DNA from: Caldithrix sp.
GTDB lineage: Bacteria; KSB1; UBA2214; DYKH01
Length of the DNA: 28,104 nucleotides
NCBI GenBank assembly: GCA_020722685.1
Contig: DYKH01000069.1
Location: 1-28,104 of the forward strand
Direction: 5' to 3'
Positions 1-7,400 of this stretch are shown here, piece by piece. Position numbers and translations under genes: made by a program. Below the pieces are notes generated by a model, which worked only from the letters and a program-made list of their open reading frames with translations, had not been told where the DNA came from and searched no databases. Every line of letters begins with the position of its first letter. Position 1 is the stretch's first letter.

Positions 1-70
1 GATCTCCTGCGCATGCAGGAATCTCCTTGTGAACAGGTGGTTAGGAGATGCCTGTATTCACAGGCATGAC
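1..70. repeat. Pair of REP-like hairpins downstream of yidD
   Basis: Two short hairpins occupy this edge. The first is CCTGC-GCAT-GCAGG (6-19), preceded by a GATCTC. The second is ATGCCTGT-ATTC-ACAGGCAT (48-67), a perfect 8-bp stem preceded by GGAG and followed by GAC. Read on the minus strand the first has the same GGAGAT..CCTG...CAGG layout, so the two look like an inverted pair of one element. A near-identical copy of the second is at 12235-12261. They could also act as a transcription end for the rpmH-rnpA-yidD block, but there is no T-tract. The remainder up to the yidD stop shows nothing recognisable. Confidence 0.6.
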
Positions 71-147
71 ATGAAAAAGCGACCCTTAACGAGCATCCCT
101 TGAGCCGCCAGGCTACCCTTTACAAAAGCACACTCCCTCCGATGGCG

Positions 148-438
148 CTACACCGGATCGTATCCACCCGGAAACAACGGATTGCATTTGAGAATTCTTA
201 AAAGCGACTTGACACCTCCCTTAAGAACGCCATATTTCTCGATGGCTTGTATGGAATAGCTCGAACAGGAAGGGTAGTACCGGCACGAGCTGGGCAACAG
301 TGGAGACAATAATCTCTGATACACCCTAATCGTAAAAATCAGTGATAGTCTAATCATCCATTGTAAGTGGGCTGCCAACTTTTTACTTTCACTTATCTTT
401 TGCATCGTTTGCCTGCTGCGCCTTTGATTGGAAATCAC
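148..438 (-). CDS. yidD: Membrane protein insertion efficiency factor YidD
   Basis: Small membrane-associated protein thought to assist YidC-dependent insertion of inner-membrane proteins. The conserved core is clear: an amphipathic N-terminal helix, then [20 protein letters not shown] with its cysteines, the AIEKYG segment and the closing [12 protein letters not shown]. The GTG start at 438 overlaps the rnpA stop (GTGA), which suggests translational coupling. It leaves an N-terminal extension of about 27 residues over the usual ~70-residue family length, so internal ATG starts at 405 or 357 are real alternatives. The gene order rpmH-rnpA-yidD is the standard one in bacteria. The usual next gene, yidC, would lie beyond the left edge. 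The identification is firm; the start is not. Confidence 0.93.
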   Translation of the reverse strand: MISNQRRSRQTMQKISESKKLAAHLQWMIRLSLIFTIRVYQRLLSPLLPSSCRYYPSCSSYSIQAIEKYGVLKGGVKSLLRILKCNPLFPGGYDPV

Positions 439-827
439 AATGACCCACTGCTCGTCCTCTTGTTTTGCCGAGCCGAAAAGGTCTTCAACTTCAGCAATAG
501 TTTTTCGAAATCGTCCTTGATCTGTCTATGCTCAGCCTTTCCCGCTTCTTCTCGGATGGTTAGAACGACGTGGCCCCCCAAATCTTTCGTATGGTCGGAA
601 CATCTCCACACTTCCCGCAAGATTCGCTTCAATCGGTTTCTCTCGACTGCACCCAATCCTCGCTTCGCCGTAAAACCGACTTTTGAGTCTTTCGCCGCCT
701 TGAAAAACACAAGAAAATATTTGCTTCTGAATGCCGTCCCTTCATCGAAGATTTCTCTGAACTCGGAAAAGTCTTTTATCACTTTTTCCTTTGAAAGAGT
801 GTACCTTTTTTTAGCTTTCTCAGTCAA
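435..827 (-). CDS. rnpA: Ribonuclease P protein component
   Basis: Protein subunit of RNase P, which binds the catalytic RNA and helps it remove 5' leaders from pre-tRNAs. It is 130 residues long, typical of the family. The family signature [10 protein letters not shown] is at residues 63-72, and the upstream GFTAKRGLG segment matches the beta-sheet before it. The start chosen is TTG at 827, because the frame upstream is closed by a stop near 867 and holds no ATG or GTG. No strong ribosome-binding site is visible before it. It lies 243 nt downstream of rpmH, a longer gap than usual, and overlaps yidD by 4 nt. It is probably transcribed with rpmH from the promoter near 1253-1281. Confidence 0.93.
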   Translation of the reverse strand: MTEKAKKRYTLSKEKVIKDFSEFREIFDEGTAFRSKYFLVFFKAAKDSKVGFTAKRGLGAVERNRLKRILREVWRCSDHTKDLGGHVVLTIREEAGKAEHRQIKDDFEKLLLKLKTFSARQNKRTSSGSL

Positions 828-1070
828 GGCTCTATTGATGTACTGGGACGGGAGGGTTCTTCGATGTTATCGCCTTGGAAATGAAGAGTCCGATGATCTG
901 ATTGTTCAGTTAGAATAATTCTTGAATTCGCCTGCAGCCTTGTGTCAATCCCACCCAGCTTTCCGTGACCGCTTAGCTCAAATGTGCAAAGGGTGTAGCA
1001 GAATCATACCAATCTCAATTCACATTTCGATCCAGTGGGCGAATTATCGGAATTGGCGTGAATCGCTCGC

Positions 1071-1214
1071 TCACTCATCGCTGACGGTCAGTTTCTTTCT
1101 CCCCTTTGCTCGCCGTCGCTTCAGCACCAGGCGACCATTTTTGCTGCTCATTCTTGCACGAAAACCATGCTTATTTACTCTTTTCCTATTACTTGGCTGG
1201 AAAGTACGCTTCAT
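1071..1214 (-). CDS. rpmH: 50S ribosomal protein L34
   Basis: Very basic 47-residue ribosomal protein of the large subunit. Translation of the minus strand from ATG at 1214 gives [20 protein letters not shown], then [20 protein letters not shown] and KLTVSDE, which matches the whole L34 family from end to end. A strong ribosome-binding site (AAGGAG) sits six bases upstream of the ATG. The gene is too short for many ORF finders and is easily lost. It heads the rpmH-rnpA-yidD block, divergent from dnaA across the probable origin, which is the classic bacterial arrangement. The C-terminal SDE after the usual LTV is a small extension. Identification is certain. Confidence 0.98.
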   Translation of the reverse strand: MKRTFQPSNRKRVNKHGFRARMSSKNGRLVLKRRRAKGRKKLTVSDE

Positions 1215-1244
1215 TTTTGTACTCCTTTTTATTGTTAAATTAAT

Positions 1245-1281
1245 AATGGCTTATATTAGCCATTTTCTGGCAAAAATGCAA
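1245..1281 (-). promoter_or_regulatory. rpmH promoter with palindrome over the -10
   Basis: On the minus strand, TTGCAT (1276-1281) and TAATAT (1253-1258) are separated by 17 nt, a good sigma-70-type promoter about 40 nt upstream of the rpmH ATG. A perfect inverted repeat, AATGGCT-N6-AGCCATT (1245-1264), surrounds the -10 element. Such a placement is typical of an operator whose bound protein would block RNA polymerase, but the regulator is unknown. The palindrome could also be chance in AT-rich DNA. Confidence 0.5.
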
Positions 1282-1536
1282 GATTTTTATTTCAGGACAG
1301 AGGGATCCTTCCTCCTTTAGCTTGTAAGAAAAACGACGTCGACCACCTTCGATCATCCCCTGTTTTCTTGGCACTAGCAAACGAAGGAACCACTCGATCG
1401 TTATGATTCCTCGAGCCGCCTAAATCCCAAGAAGCGCCAGCCGGTTTTGCTCAAAGCCTTTCTCAATTGTTGTCCTTCAAATTCAGAGTGCTTAGAACAT
1501 CATTGAGTCTAAAAGTGAAAATGGTCGTATTTCATC

Positions 1537-1564
1537 TTGACATTCCGGGAGCAAATCTTAAATT
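1537..1564 (+). promoter_or_regulatory. Possible dnaA promoter
   Basis: A perfect TTGACA -35 (1537-1542) is followed after 16 nt by TAAATT (1559-1564). Transcription from here would cross all four DnaA boxes before reaching dnaA, with a leader of about 400 nt, which fits DnaA autoregulation. The -10 is weak, so a closer promoter is possible. Confidence 0.35.
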
Positions 1565-1983
1565 ATATACAGACCGTTGTCAGATAGACAAGATGTTGAT
1601 AACCCAATTTCCTCTCTTTGCGTGCTTTTACCGGGTTGCTCAGGCCAACGGCACCCTGTGTGGATAAGATCAATACGATCGAACATCACTCATTGATTTT
1701 AATCTGGTTGCAGAACGATCTTTTTTGTCTGTCTTTGTTGATAACTCTGTCTTGATTGTTGATAACTTTTTCTCCGTTGTTGGCAAGGCGATGGGATAGC
1801 ATGAAGGCGATATGTTGACAGTTTGTGACTATATTCACTACGAATTGATCCGTGAGCTGAAGGGAGCCGGCTCCAGTCGGGTCGAGCATTCTCTGAGGCT
1901 TACTCCCAAGCAAACTTTCTGATGCCAAAGAATACACCTTGTGGACTGTTTTCTTTTTGGCTTTTTCTAACTGAGGGCAAGAT

Positions 1984-3324
1984 ATGCAACCGATTGATGT
2001 TTGGCAACAAATTCTTCTTCTCGTAAAAGAACATATTAATCCAAACAGTTTTGCCACCTGGTTCAAACCGATCAAGCCGGTGAAAATTGAGGATCGTTCT
2101 CTCACGATTCAAGTGCCCAGTCAATTCTTTTACGAATGGTTAGAGCAACATTATAGCGCCATCATTAATCACGCGCTGACGCAGGTGCTGGGTCAGGACC
2201 ACAAATTGGTTTACTCCGTTGTGATGGATTCGTCCGCACAGACGGTTCAACTCCCCTCGCTCCGCAAGAGCGCTGTTTCGCAATCCAATGGCCGCGACAA
2301 TCTTAACGAACGATATAATTTTGACTGTTTCATCGAGGGTGAGTGTAACAAGTTCGCCAAGGCGGCCTCCTTGGCCGTTGCCCAATCGCCCGGCAAGACG
2401 ACCTTCAATCCATTGGTTGTTTACGGGGGCGTCGGCTTGGGCAAGACCCATCTCATCCATGCTATCGGCAATTATGCCAAACAGAACACAACCTCCAAGC
2501 GGGTTCTCTACGTCGATAGCGAACGTTTTGCACAAGATTTCATAAGCGCCATCCAGAACAACAAGACGACCGAGTTCAGCGGCACCTATAGAAACGTCGA
2601 CATTTTGTTGGTAGACGACATTCAGTTTTTTGGCAATAAGGAACGCACCCAGGAGCAATTCTTCCATACGTTCAACACCTTGCACCAAAAGGGCAAGCAA
2701 TTGGTGCTATCCTCCGATCGCCCGCCGAAGGAATTGCAAGGCATCGAGGAAAGGCTCATTTCTCGTTTTCAATGGGGGTTGGTTGTCGACATTCAGGCGC
2801 CCGATTTTGAAACCAGACAAGCAATCTTGCAGCGAAAGGCAGAGGAGAACGGCATCGACCTGCCCGGAGACATATTTGCATTTATCGCCACCCATATCAC
2901 CTCCAATATTCGAGAACTCGAAGGGGCGCTCATACGGTTACTGGCCCACGCTTCGTTAAACGGCGAGGACATCACCTTGGAATTAGCCAAGAAACTTCTG
3001 AAGGACGTCTGCGTGCCCAAGTCAAAGGCCGTCAGCATCGAATCCATTCAAAAAATGACCTCGGAATATTTTGATTTCCCGGATGACATGCTCCGTGCAA
3101 AAACCCGCAAACAAGAGATTGCCCAAGCACGGCAGATTGCCATGTATTTGTGCAAAACCCTCACGGAGAACTCTCTCAAAACCATCGGACTCCATTTTGG
3201 CGGACGCGATCACTCTACGGTAATCCATGCCATCAACAGCACGGAGGCGATGATGCAGCAAGACGAAAAGGTCAGGTCTGCAGTGGAGGCGATCAAGAAC
3301 AAGATAGAAATCTCCCAACTTTGA
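1984..3324 (+). CDS. dnaA: Chromosomal replication initiator DnaA
   Basis: AAA+ ATPase that binds DnaA boxes, unwinds the origin and recruits the replicative helicase. The 446-residue protein has all four domains: an N-terminal helicase/partner domain (about 1-80), a very short linker (about 80-105), the AAA+ core with Walker A GGVGLGKTH (148-156) and Walker B LLVDDIQF (208-215), and a C-terminal DNA-binding domain carrying the signature FGGRDHSTV (405-413). The ATG start at 1984 is preceded by a GAGG about seven bases upstream, and the N-terminus aligns with the family. It is divergent from rpmH across a cluster of DnaA boxes. Unusually, dnaN does not follow it; the clamp gene is about 20 kb away on the other strand. 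Confidence 0.98.
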   Translation: MQPIDVWQQILLLVKEHINPNSFATWFKPIKPVKIEDRSLTIQVPSQFFYEWLEQHYSAIINHALTQVLGQDHKLVYSVVMDSSAQTVQLPSLRKSAVSQSNGRDNLNERYNFDCFIEGECNKFAKAASLAVAQSPGKTTFNPLVVYGGVGLGKTHLIHAIGNYAKQNTTSKRVLYVDSERFAQDFISAIQNNKTTEFSGTYRNVDILLVDDIQFFGNKERTQEQFFHTFNTLHQKGKQLVLSSDRPPKELQGIEERLISRFQWGLVVDIQAPDFETRQAILQRKAEENGIDLPGDIFAFIATHITSNIRELEGALIRLLAHASLNGEDITLELAKKLLKDVCVPKSKAVSIESIQKMTSEYFDFPDDMLRAKTRKQEIAQARQIAMYLCKTLTENSLKTIGLHFGGRDHSTVIHAINSTEAMMQQDEKVRSAVEAIKNKIEISQL

Positions 3325-3491
3325 TTTCAATTAGCAACCATCGTAGTCGAACCATTCTCGCGGTCCGGCGTCGGCGAGACAACAAAATGCAAACAATGTC
3401 CGCAGTATCTTCGGCCAAACACGATCATCCCATTAATCCCGCAACTAAAGTATGCGCGAAACAACCACGATCTTAACCAAACAGGAAAGGC

Positions 3492-4859
3492 ATGAGCGAA
3501 TTCAAAAACCTAATGATTTCCGTTTCCGGGGTTCGCGGAATAGTGGGCGACGGCCTGACGCCAGAAGTTGCTCTCAAATTTGCCCAAGCGTACGGTAGCC
3601 ACTTCGGCCCCGGCAAGATCGTCGTTGGCCGGGACTCGCGCGTTACCGGCGAAATGATCAAACATGCTGTCTGGGCAGGCCTCACCTCCGTCGGCTGTGA
3701 CGTGGTTGATATCGGCATCGCCCCGACGCCAACGGTGGAAATGGCAACGGAACGCGCGGGGAACGCGGGCGGTATCATCATTACCGCAAGCCATAATCCA
3801 AAAGAATGGAATGCGTTGAAACTCTTGGCCCCCGACGGGCTATTCCTGGATGCTGAACAAGGTGTCGCCGTCTCGGATAGAGTGAACAGCAATGGTTACA
3901 ACTTTGCTTCGTGGGACAAGGTCGGCAAAGTCGTAACCTGTGCTTCTGCCATCGGCGATCATCTGGCGGCCATCCAGAAACTCGAAATCCTCGATCTGCC
4001 CTCCCTCCGAGCGCGCCGATTCAAGGTGGTCGCCGATTGCTGCAACGGCGCCGGAGGAACCATTCTCCCCCAACTGTTCGAGGCATTGGGCTGTGTCGTA
4101 GAATTCCTCAATCTGGAGCCGCATGGACGTTTCCCGCGCAGCCCGGAGCCGGTGCCGGCCAATCTCGGCGAATTGTCTCAGGCGGTCGTCAAGCATTCGG
4201 CGGATTTGGGCATCGCCGTCGATCCCGACGTAGATCGCCTGGCATTGGTGTCCGAAAAAGGCCTCCCACTCGGTGAAGAGTTCACCCTCGCCCTGGCCAC
4301 GGACTTTGTGTTGGCAAAACATCCCGGCGACGTTGTGGTCAACGCCTCCACCAGCCGAGTCATTGATGATATCGCCGCGCAACATGGTTGCCGTGTTGTC
4401 AGAACCAAAGTCGGCGAAATCCACGTGGCCAAGAAGGCCAGAGAGATTCGCGCTGCCATGGCCGGCGAGGGTAACGGCGGCGTCATTTATCCGGGCCTTC
4501 ATTTAGGTCGCGATGCCATCGTAGGCGTTGCATTGATCCTGCAATCACTGGTGGAAAAAAAAGCTCCTATTTCCGAGGTTTTTTCTGAATTCCCACAATA
4601 CACCATTGTGAAAGATAAAATTGATCTGCCTTTCGACAGCAACGCACAGGACTTGGTGTCCCGGCTCTCTGCCGCTCATAAAGGCGATCGAATCGACTTC
4701 ACCGACGGAGTCAAATTCTTATATGAACGTTCGTGGGCGCACATCCGCGCTTCCAATACCGAGCCGATCATCCGCATCATCGCTGAAGCCCCTGATGCCG
4801 ACCGTGCGCAAGAATTGGTGCAGTTATTTAGGAGTGAAATTTCAGCACTGCTACGATAG
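3492..4859 (+). CDS. glmM: Phosphoglucosamine mutase-like phosphohexomutase
   Basis: Alpha-D-phosphohexomutase family enzyme, most likely interconverting glucosamine-6-phosphate and glucosamine-1-phosphate for UDP-GlcNAc synthesis. The 455 residues contain the phosphoserine loop TASHNP (Ser100), the Mg-binding loop DPDVDR (244-249), the sugar-specificity loop GEGNGG (325-330) and the phosphate-binding [11 protein letters not shown] (419-429). The EGNGG loop resembles archaeal-type GlmM rather than the E. coli-type loop, so phosphomannomutase or phosphoglucomutase activity cannot be excluded. Start at 3492 is preceded by AGGAAAGG. It follows dnaA after 167 nt and is followed closely by deoC. 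With nagB, anmK and an amino-sugar kinase nearby, an amino-sugar role fits best. Confidence 0.85.
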   Translation: MSEFKNLMISVSGVRGIVGDGLTPEVALKFAQAYGSHFGPGKIVVGRDSRVTGEMIKHAVWAGLTSVGCDVVDIGIAPTPTVEMATERAGNAGGIIITASHNPKEWNALKLLAPDGLFLDAEQGVAVSDRVNSNGYNFASWDKVGKVVTCASAIGDHLAAIQKLEILDLPSLRARRFKVVADCCNGAGGTILPQLFEALGCVVEFLNLEPHGRFPRSPEPVPANLGELSQAVVKHSADLGIAVDPDVDRLALVSEKGLPLGEEFTLALATDFVLAKHPGDVVVNASTSRVIDDIAAQHGCRVVRTKVGEIHVAKKAREIRAAMAGEGNGGVIYPGLHLGRDAIVGVALILQSLVEKKAPISEVFSEFPQYTIVKDKIDLPFDSNAQDLVSRLSAAHKGDRIDFTDGVKFLYERSWAHIRASNTEPIIRIIAEAPDADRAQELVQLFRSEISALLR

Positions 4860-4869
4860 ACTGTCTTTA

Positions 4870-5724
4870 ATGAAACGTATGGATGAATATCTGCAAAAGA
4901 TTGTTGACCGCGTATACTCTGAAGTGATCAAGCAAATGGCCCGATTCGACGCCGAAGAGGAAATGAAATCTTGCGGCTCAGCATTATCCCCAAGCACCAC
5001 AGAGCCATCAATGGCCTTTTTCCTCAAGAAAGTCGATTCCATCACGTCTCCCGTTCAGCCCAATTTCTCGCTTGACAAAGTCTCGTTGGCGCGAATGATC
5101 GACCATACCCTTCTAAAGCCGGAAGCAACCCAAGAACAGATTCTGCAGCTTTGTCAAGAAGCCAAAGAACACCATTTCGCCACCGTGTGCGTCAATCCGT
5201 GCTGGGTGAAGCTATGCGCGGAGGCCTTGCAAGGAACGGACGTCGGCGTTTGTTCTGTGGTCGGCTTCCCCTTGGGCGCCAACACTTCTTGTCTCAAAAC
5301 CGAAGAAAGCAAACGGGCCGTGACGGACGGCGCAACTGAAATTGACATGGTCATCAATATCGGCCGGCTAAAATCGAACGATCTTGCTTTCGTCCGCAAC
5401 GACATCTACCAGGTGGTCACCGCGGCAACTCCGGCCCACGTCAAGGTCATTATCGAAACCTGCCTGCTGACGGATGAAGAAAAAGTTGCTGCCTGTGTGC
5501 TGGCCAAAGATGCCGGCGCGCATTTTGTGAAGACCTCAACCGGATTCAACAAGACCGGGGCGACGGTAGAAGACGTCGTGCTGATGCGTAAGGTCGTTGG
5601 GCATGAGTTCGGAGTAAAGGCGGCGGGCGGTATTCGCGATCTTCCAACCGCGTTGTCTATGATCAAAGCGGGGGCCAATCGCATTGGTGCGAGCGCGAGC
5701 GTTGCCATCGTCTCGCAACTCTAA
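4870..5724 (+). CDS. deoC: Deoxyribose-phosphate aldolase with N-terminal extension
   Basis: Cleaves 2-deoxyribose-5-phosphate to glyceraldehyde-3-phosphate and acetaldehyde by a Schiff-base mechanism. The TIM-barrel core (about 70-284) shows the Schiff-base lysine in FVKTSTGF (Lys221), the second active-site lysine in [10 protein letters not shown] (Lys250) and the acid in [10 protein letters not shown] (Asp159). The first ~65 residues are not part of the normal enzyme: an amphipathic helix (about 4-25, including [15 protein letters not shown]) followed by a Ser/Thr/Pro-rich linker. That layout resembles encapsulation peptides of microcompartment enzymes, but no shell genes are in view. ATG 4870 lies 10 nt after the glmM stop. 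No strong ribosome-binding site is visible, and ATG 4879 is an alternative. The enzyme call is firm; the role of the extension is unknown. Confidence 0.92.
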   Translation: MKRMDEYLQKIVDRVYSEVIKQMARFDAEEEMKSCGSALSPSTTEPSMAFFLKKVDSITSPVQPNFSLDKVSLARMIDHTLLKPEATQEQILQLCQEAKEHHFATVCVNPCWVKLCAEALQGTDVGVCSVVGFPLGANTSCLKTEESKRAVTDGATEIDMVINIGRLKSNDLAFVRNDIYQVVTAATPAHVKVIIETCLLTDEEKVAACVLAKDAGAHFVKTSTGFNKTGATVEDVVLMRKVVGHEFGVKAAGGIRDLPTALSMIKAGANRIGASASVAIVSQL

Positions 5725-5730
5725 ATGCTT

Positions 5731-5747
5731 CTTTCGACCATCGAAAG
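5731..5747 (+). terminator. Possible hairpin after deoC
   Basis: CTTTCGA-CCA-TCGAAAG gives a perfect 7-bp stem with a 3-nt loop just after the deoC stop. No T-tract follows, so it may be an mRNA-stabilising or weak termination structure, or chance. Confidence 0.3.
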
Positions 5748-5850
5748 CGCTTCGCCCCATAGAAAGCACTCAGATTTTTACTGAACGGGTTCTTGGTCCT
5801 CTTGTTCGACATAGCAAGAAGGCCGCAAAAAATAATTTAGATGTGACGTA

Positions 5851-6378
5851 ATGAAACGAAATTCATCGATCCCGCTTTTTCTGATCCTCCTGGTTGCTCT
5901 CACATCACTGCAATGCAAATCCAAGTCCGAAGCCAAGCAGGAAAAAAGCTGGGGGGAATTCAAGAACATTTACGACGCGAAGACGGATGCCGAAGCGGAT
6001 ATTCGCAAGGCAATCAGCAAAGCTCAAAGCGACAATAAGCGAGTGCTGCTAGTCTTTGGCGCCAATTGGTGTCCCTGGTGTCAAGCCTTGCATCAGTTGT
6101 TTGAAGAGAACAAAGAAGTCCATTCATTCCTGGCCGACAACTATGAGGTGGTTCTGGTTGATCTAGGCAGGAGGGATCGAAACATGGATGTCGATGCACG
6201 CTATGGCAATCCCAACAAATTGGGGCTGCCGGCCGTCGTCGTTCTCGACAAAGACGGTATTCAGATTCACTCCCAAGAAACGGGGTCATTGGAATTTCCC
6301 AAGGATCATGCACAAAAAGGCCATGATCCCGCCAAGGTGTTGCACTTTCTGCGCGGGTGGGCACCCCTGCGTTTCTAA
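5851..6378 (+). CDS. Thioredoxin-fold lipoprotein (CPWC motif)
   Basis: Predicted exported lipoprotein with a thioredoxin fold, likely a periplasmic thiol-disulfide or reductase-type protein. The 175-residue sequence opens with a signal peptide ending in the lipobox LTSLQC (Cys22). A thioredoxin-like domain follows, with FGANWCPWC (active cysteines 74 and 77) and a later LGLPAVVVLD carrying the likely cis-proline (Pro127). The CPWC pair and the short form fit the thioredoxin_7/DUF255-like group rather than classical CGPC thioredoxin. The start at 5851 gives a complete signal peptide, although the ribosome-binding site is weak. It ends just before a strong hairpin shared with convergent nagB. 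The partner and exact reaction cannot be told from sequence. Confidence 0.82.
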   Translation: MKRNSSIPLFLILLVALTSLQCKSKSEAKQEKSWGEFKNIYDAKTDAEADIRKAISKAQSDNKRVLLVFGANWCPWCQALHQLFEENKEVHSFLADNYEVVLVDLGRRDRNMDVDARYGNPNKLGLPAVVVLDKDGIQIHSQETGSLEFPKDHAQKGHDPAKVLHFLRGWAPLRF

Positions 6379-6408
6379 ACAAAGGCGGAGCGCTCGCTCC
6401 GCCTTTGT
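6379..6408. terminator. Bidirectional intrinsic terminator
   Basis: ACAAAGGCGGAGCG and its perfect reverse complement CGCTCCGCCTTTGT form a 14-bp GC-rich stem with a minimal loop, centred between the convergent thioredoxin-like gene and nagB. T-rich sequence flanks it on both strands, so it probably ends transcription from both sides. Confidence 0.85.
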
Positions 6409-6421
6409 CTTTGATGATCGG

Positions 6422-7201
6422 TCAGATCAAATCCGTCACGAACTGCTCGTATTCCAAGTCCAACAAAGATCCCGCATCCTTATCGACGATCAGAATGGCC
6501 TTTCGATGCATTTGCACAATGCTGGCCGGAACCATCGCCGTAATGGGCCCCTGCACAGTATCCCTTATCGCTTTCGCCTTATTCTTCCCGCTCGCCAATA
6601 GCAACAGAATTCGTGAATCCAGGATGGTACCGATGCCCATGGTGATGGCATGCTTGGGCACCTTGGTTACGTCTCCGTCAAAAAAGCGAGCGTTATCCTG
6701 ACGAGTCAAGGGCGTCAATGTCTTAATTCGCGTGCGAGACCCCAATGAGGAGCCGGGCTCGTTAAAGCCGATGTGGCCGTTTTGGCCGATGCCCAGAATC
6801 TGCAGGTCGATTCCCCCTACCTTGACCATCTGCTCTTCGTACCAATCACAGTATTTATGGATTCTATTGATGTCATTTACATCCACCATACCCGATGGAA
6901 TATGGGTAAAGCGCTCATCGATGTTGATGTGCCTAAACAAGTTTTCCCGCATGAAATAGTGATAGCTCTGCGGATGATTCGGCGGGAGCCCAATGTACTC
7001 GTCCAAATTGAAAGTCGTGACTTTGGAGAAATCAAGACCTTCTTGCTGATGCATGCGGATCAATTCTTTATACAGGCCGATCGGCGTGTTGCCGGTCGCC
7101 AATCCCAATACGGCTGAGGGCTTTTCCCGAATGATTTCCGCCACGACCCGCGCTGCTTCTCGAGATACTTCTTCATAATTATTTTTGATAACCGCTAACA
7201 T
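6422..7201 (-). CDS. nagB: Glucosamine-6-phosphate deaminase
   Basis: Converts glucosamine-6-phosphate to fructose-6-phosphate and ammonia, the last step of amino-sugar catabolism. The 259-residue protein matches the family throughout: TGNTPIGLY phosphate loop, FNLDEYIGL with the catalytic Asp67, and GIGQNGHIGFNEPG with His143 and Glu148, which are the same numbers as in the E. coli enzyme. The ATG at 7201 is chosen over a 20-residue longer reading because it has a good GAGAGGTGAGG ribosome-binding site and gives the standard N-terminus. It is transcribed alone, divergent from the glycosyltransferase and convergent with the lipoprotein gene. Two copies of GAATTGAATT just upstream may be regulator sites. 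Confidence 0.96.
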   Translation of the reverse strand: MLAVIKNNYEEVSREAARVVAEIIREKPSAVLGLATGNTPIGLYKELIRMHQQEGLDFSKVTTFNLDEYIGLPPNHPQSYHYFMRENLFRHINIDERFTHIPSGMVDVNDINRIHKYCDWYEEQMVKVGGIDLQILGIGQNGHIGFNEPGSSLGSRTRIKTLTPLTRQDNARFFDGDVTKVPKHAITMGIGTILDSRILLLLASGKNKAKAIRDTVQGPITAMVPASIVQMHRKAILIVDKDAGSLLDLEYEQFVTDLI

Positions 7202-7214
7202 AACCTCACCTCTC

Positions 7215-7244
7215 GAATTGAATTTGCTCACAATGAATTGAATT
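7215..7244. promoter_or_regulatory. Direct repeat upstream of nagB
   Basis: GAATTGAATT occurs at 7215-7224 and again at 7235-7244, exactly 20 bp apart (two helical turns), between the nagB ribosome-binding site and the divergent glycosyltransferase promoter. Spacing and position suit a repressor or activator site, but no regulator gene is adjacent. Confidence 0.3.
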
Positions 7245-7322
7245 CCGGCAAAGATAATCAAATCCCTTCAAAATTGCAAGCCTTCGGATTCTTGGTTCGA
7301 AAGACGTGTAGGCCGAAAATTA

Positions 7323-7351
7323 TTGTTCCGCTCGGAGATTATTTATATATT
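7323..7351 (+). promoter_or_regulatory. Possible promoter of the glycosyltransferase gene
   Basis: TTGTTC (7323-7328), a 17-nt spacer and TATATT (7346-7351) lie about 50 nt upstream of the ATG at 7401. This is a reasonable sigma-70-type match. Confidence 0.4.
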
Positions 7352-7400
7352 CTCGCCCGCAAAAGCGCCGTTTGGTCGAATCAATCGTAGGAGCCACACA

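Larger units (their letters stand above)
1215..1983. other. Candidate oriC between rpmH and dnaA
   Basis: This 769-nt gap between divergent rpmH and dnaA has no credible gene. It holds a cluster of DnaA-box sequences, all in the same orientation: a perfect TGTGGATAA (TTATCCACA on the minus strand) at 1659-1667, and three copies of the one-mismatch form TGTTGATAA at 1594-1602, 1736-1744 and 1757-1765. The last two are 21 bp apart, two helical turns. AT-rich stretches lie near 1215-1300 and 1558-1570. Position next to dnaA plus clustered boxes is the usual signature of a bacterial origin. The exact unwinding element is not defined. A competing or second candidate lies upstream of dnaN. Confidence 0.7.

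Noticed and set aside
367..918. 183-codon plus-strand ORF over rnpA
   Set aside because: Antisense shadow of rnpA and yidD, no family features or ribosome-binding site.
922..1320. 132-codon plus-strand ORF over rpmH
   Set aside because: It is antisense to the clearly identified L34 gene and to its promoter.
1686..2124. Minus-strand ORFs over the dnaA start
   Set aside because: They overlap DnaA boxes and dnaA; composition is not protein-like.
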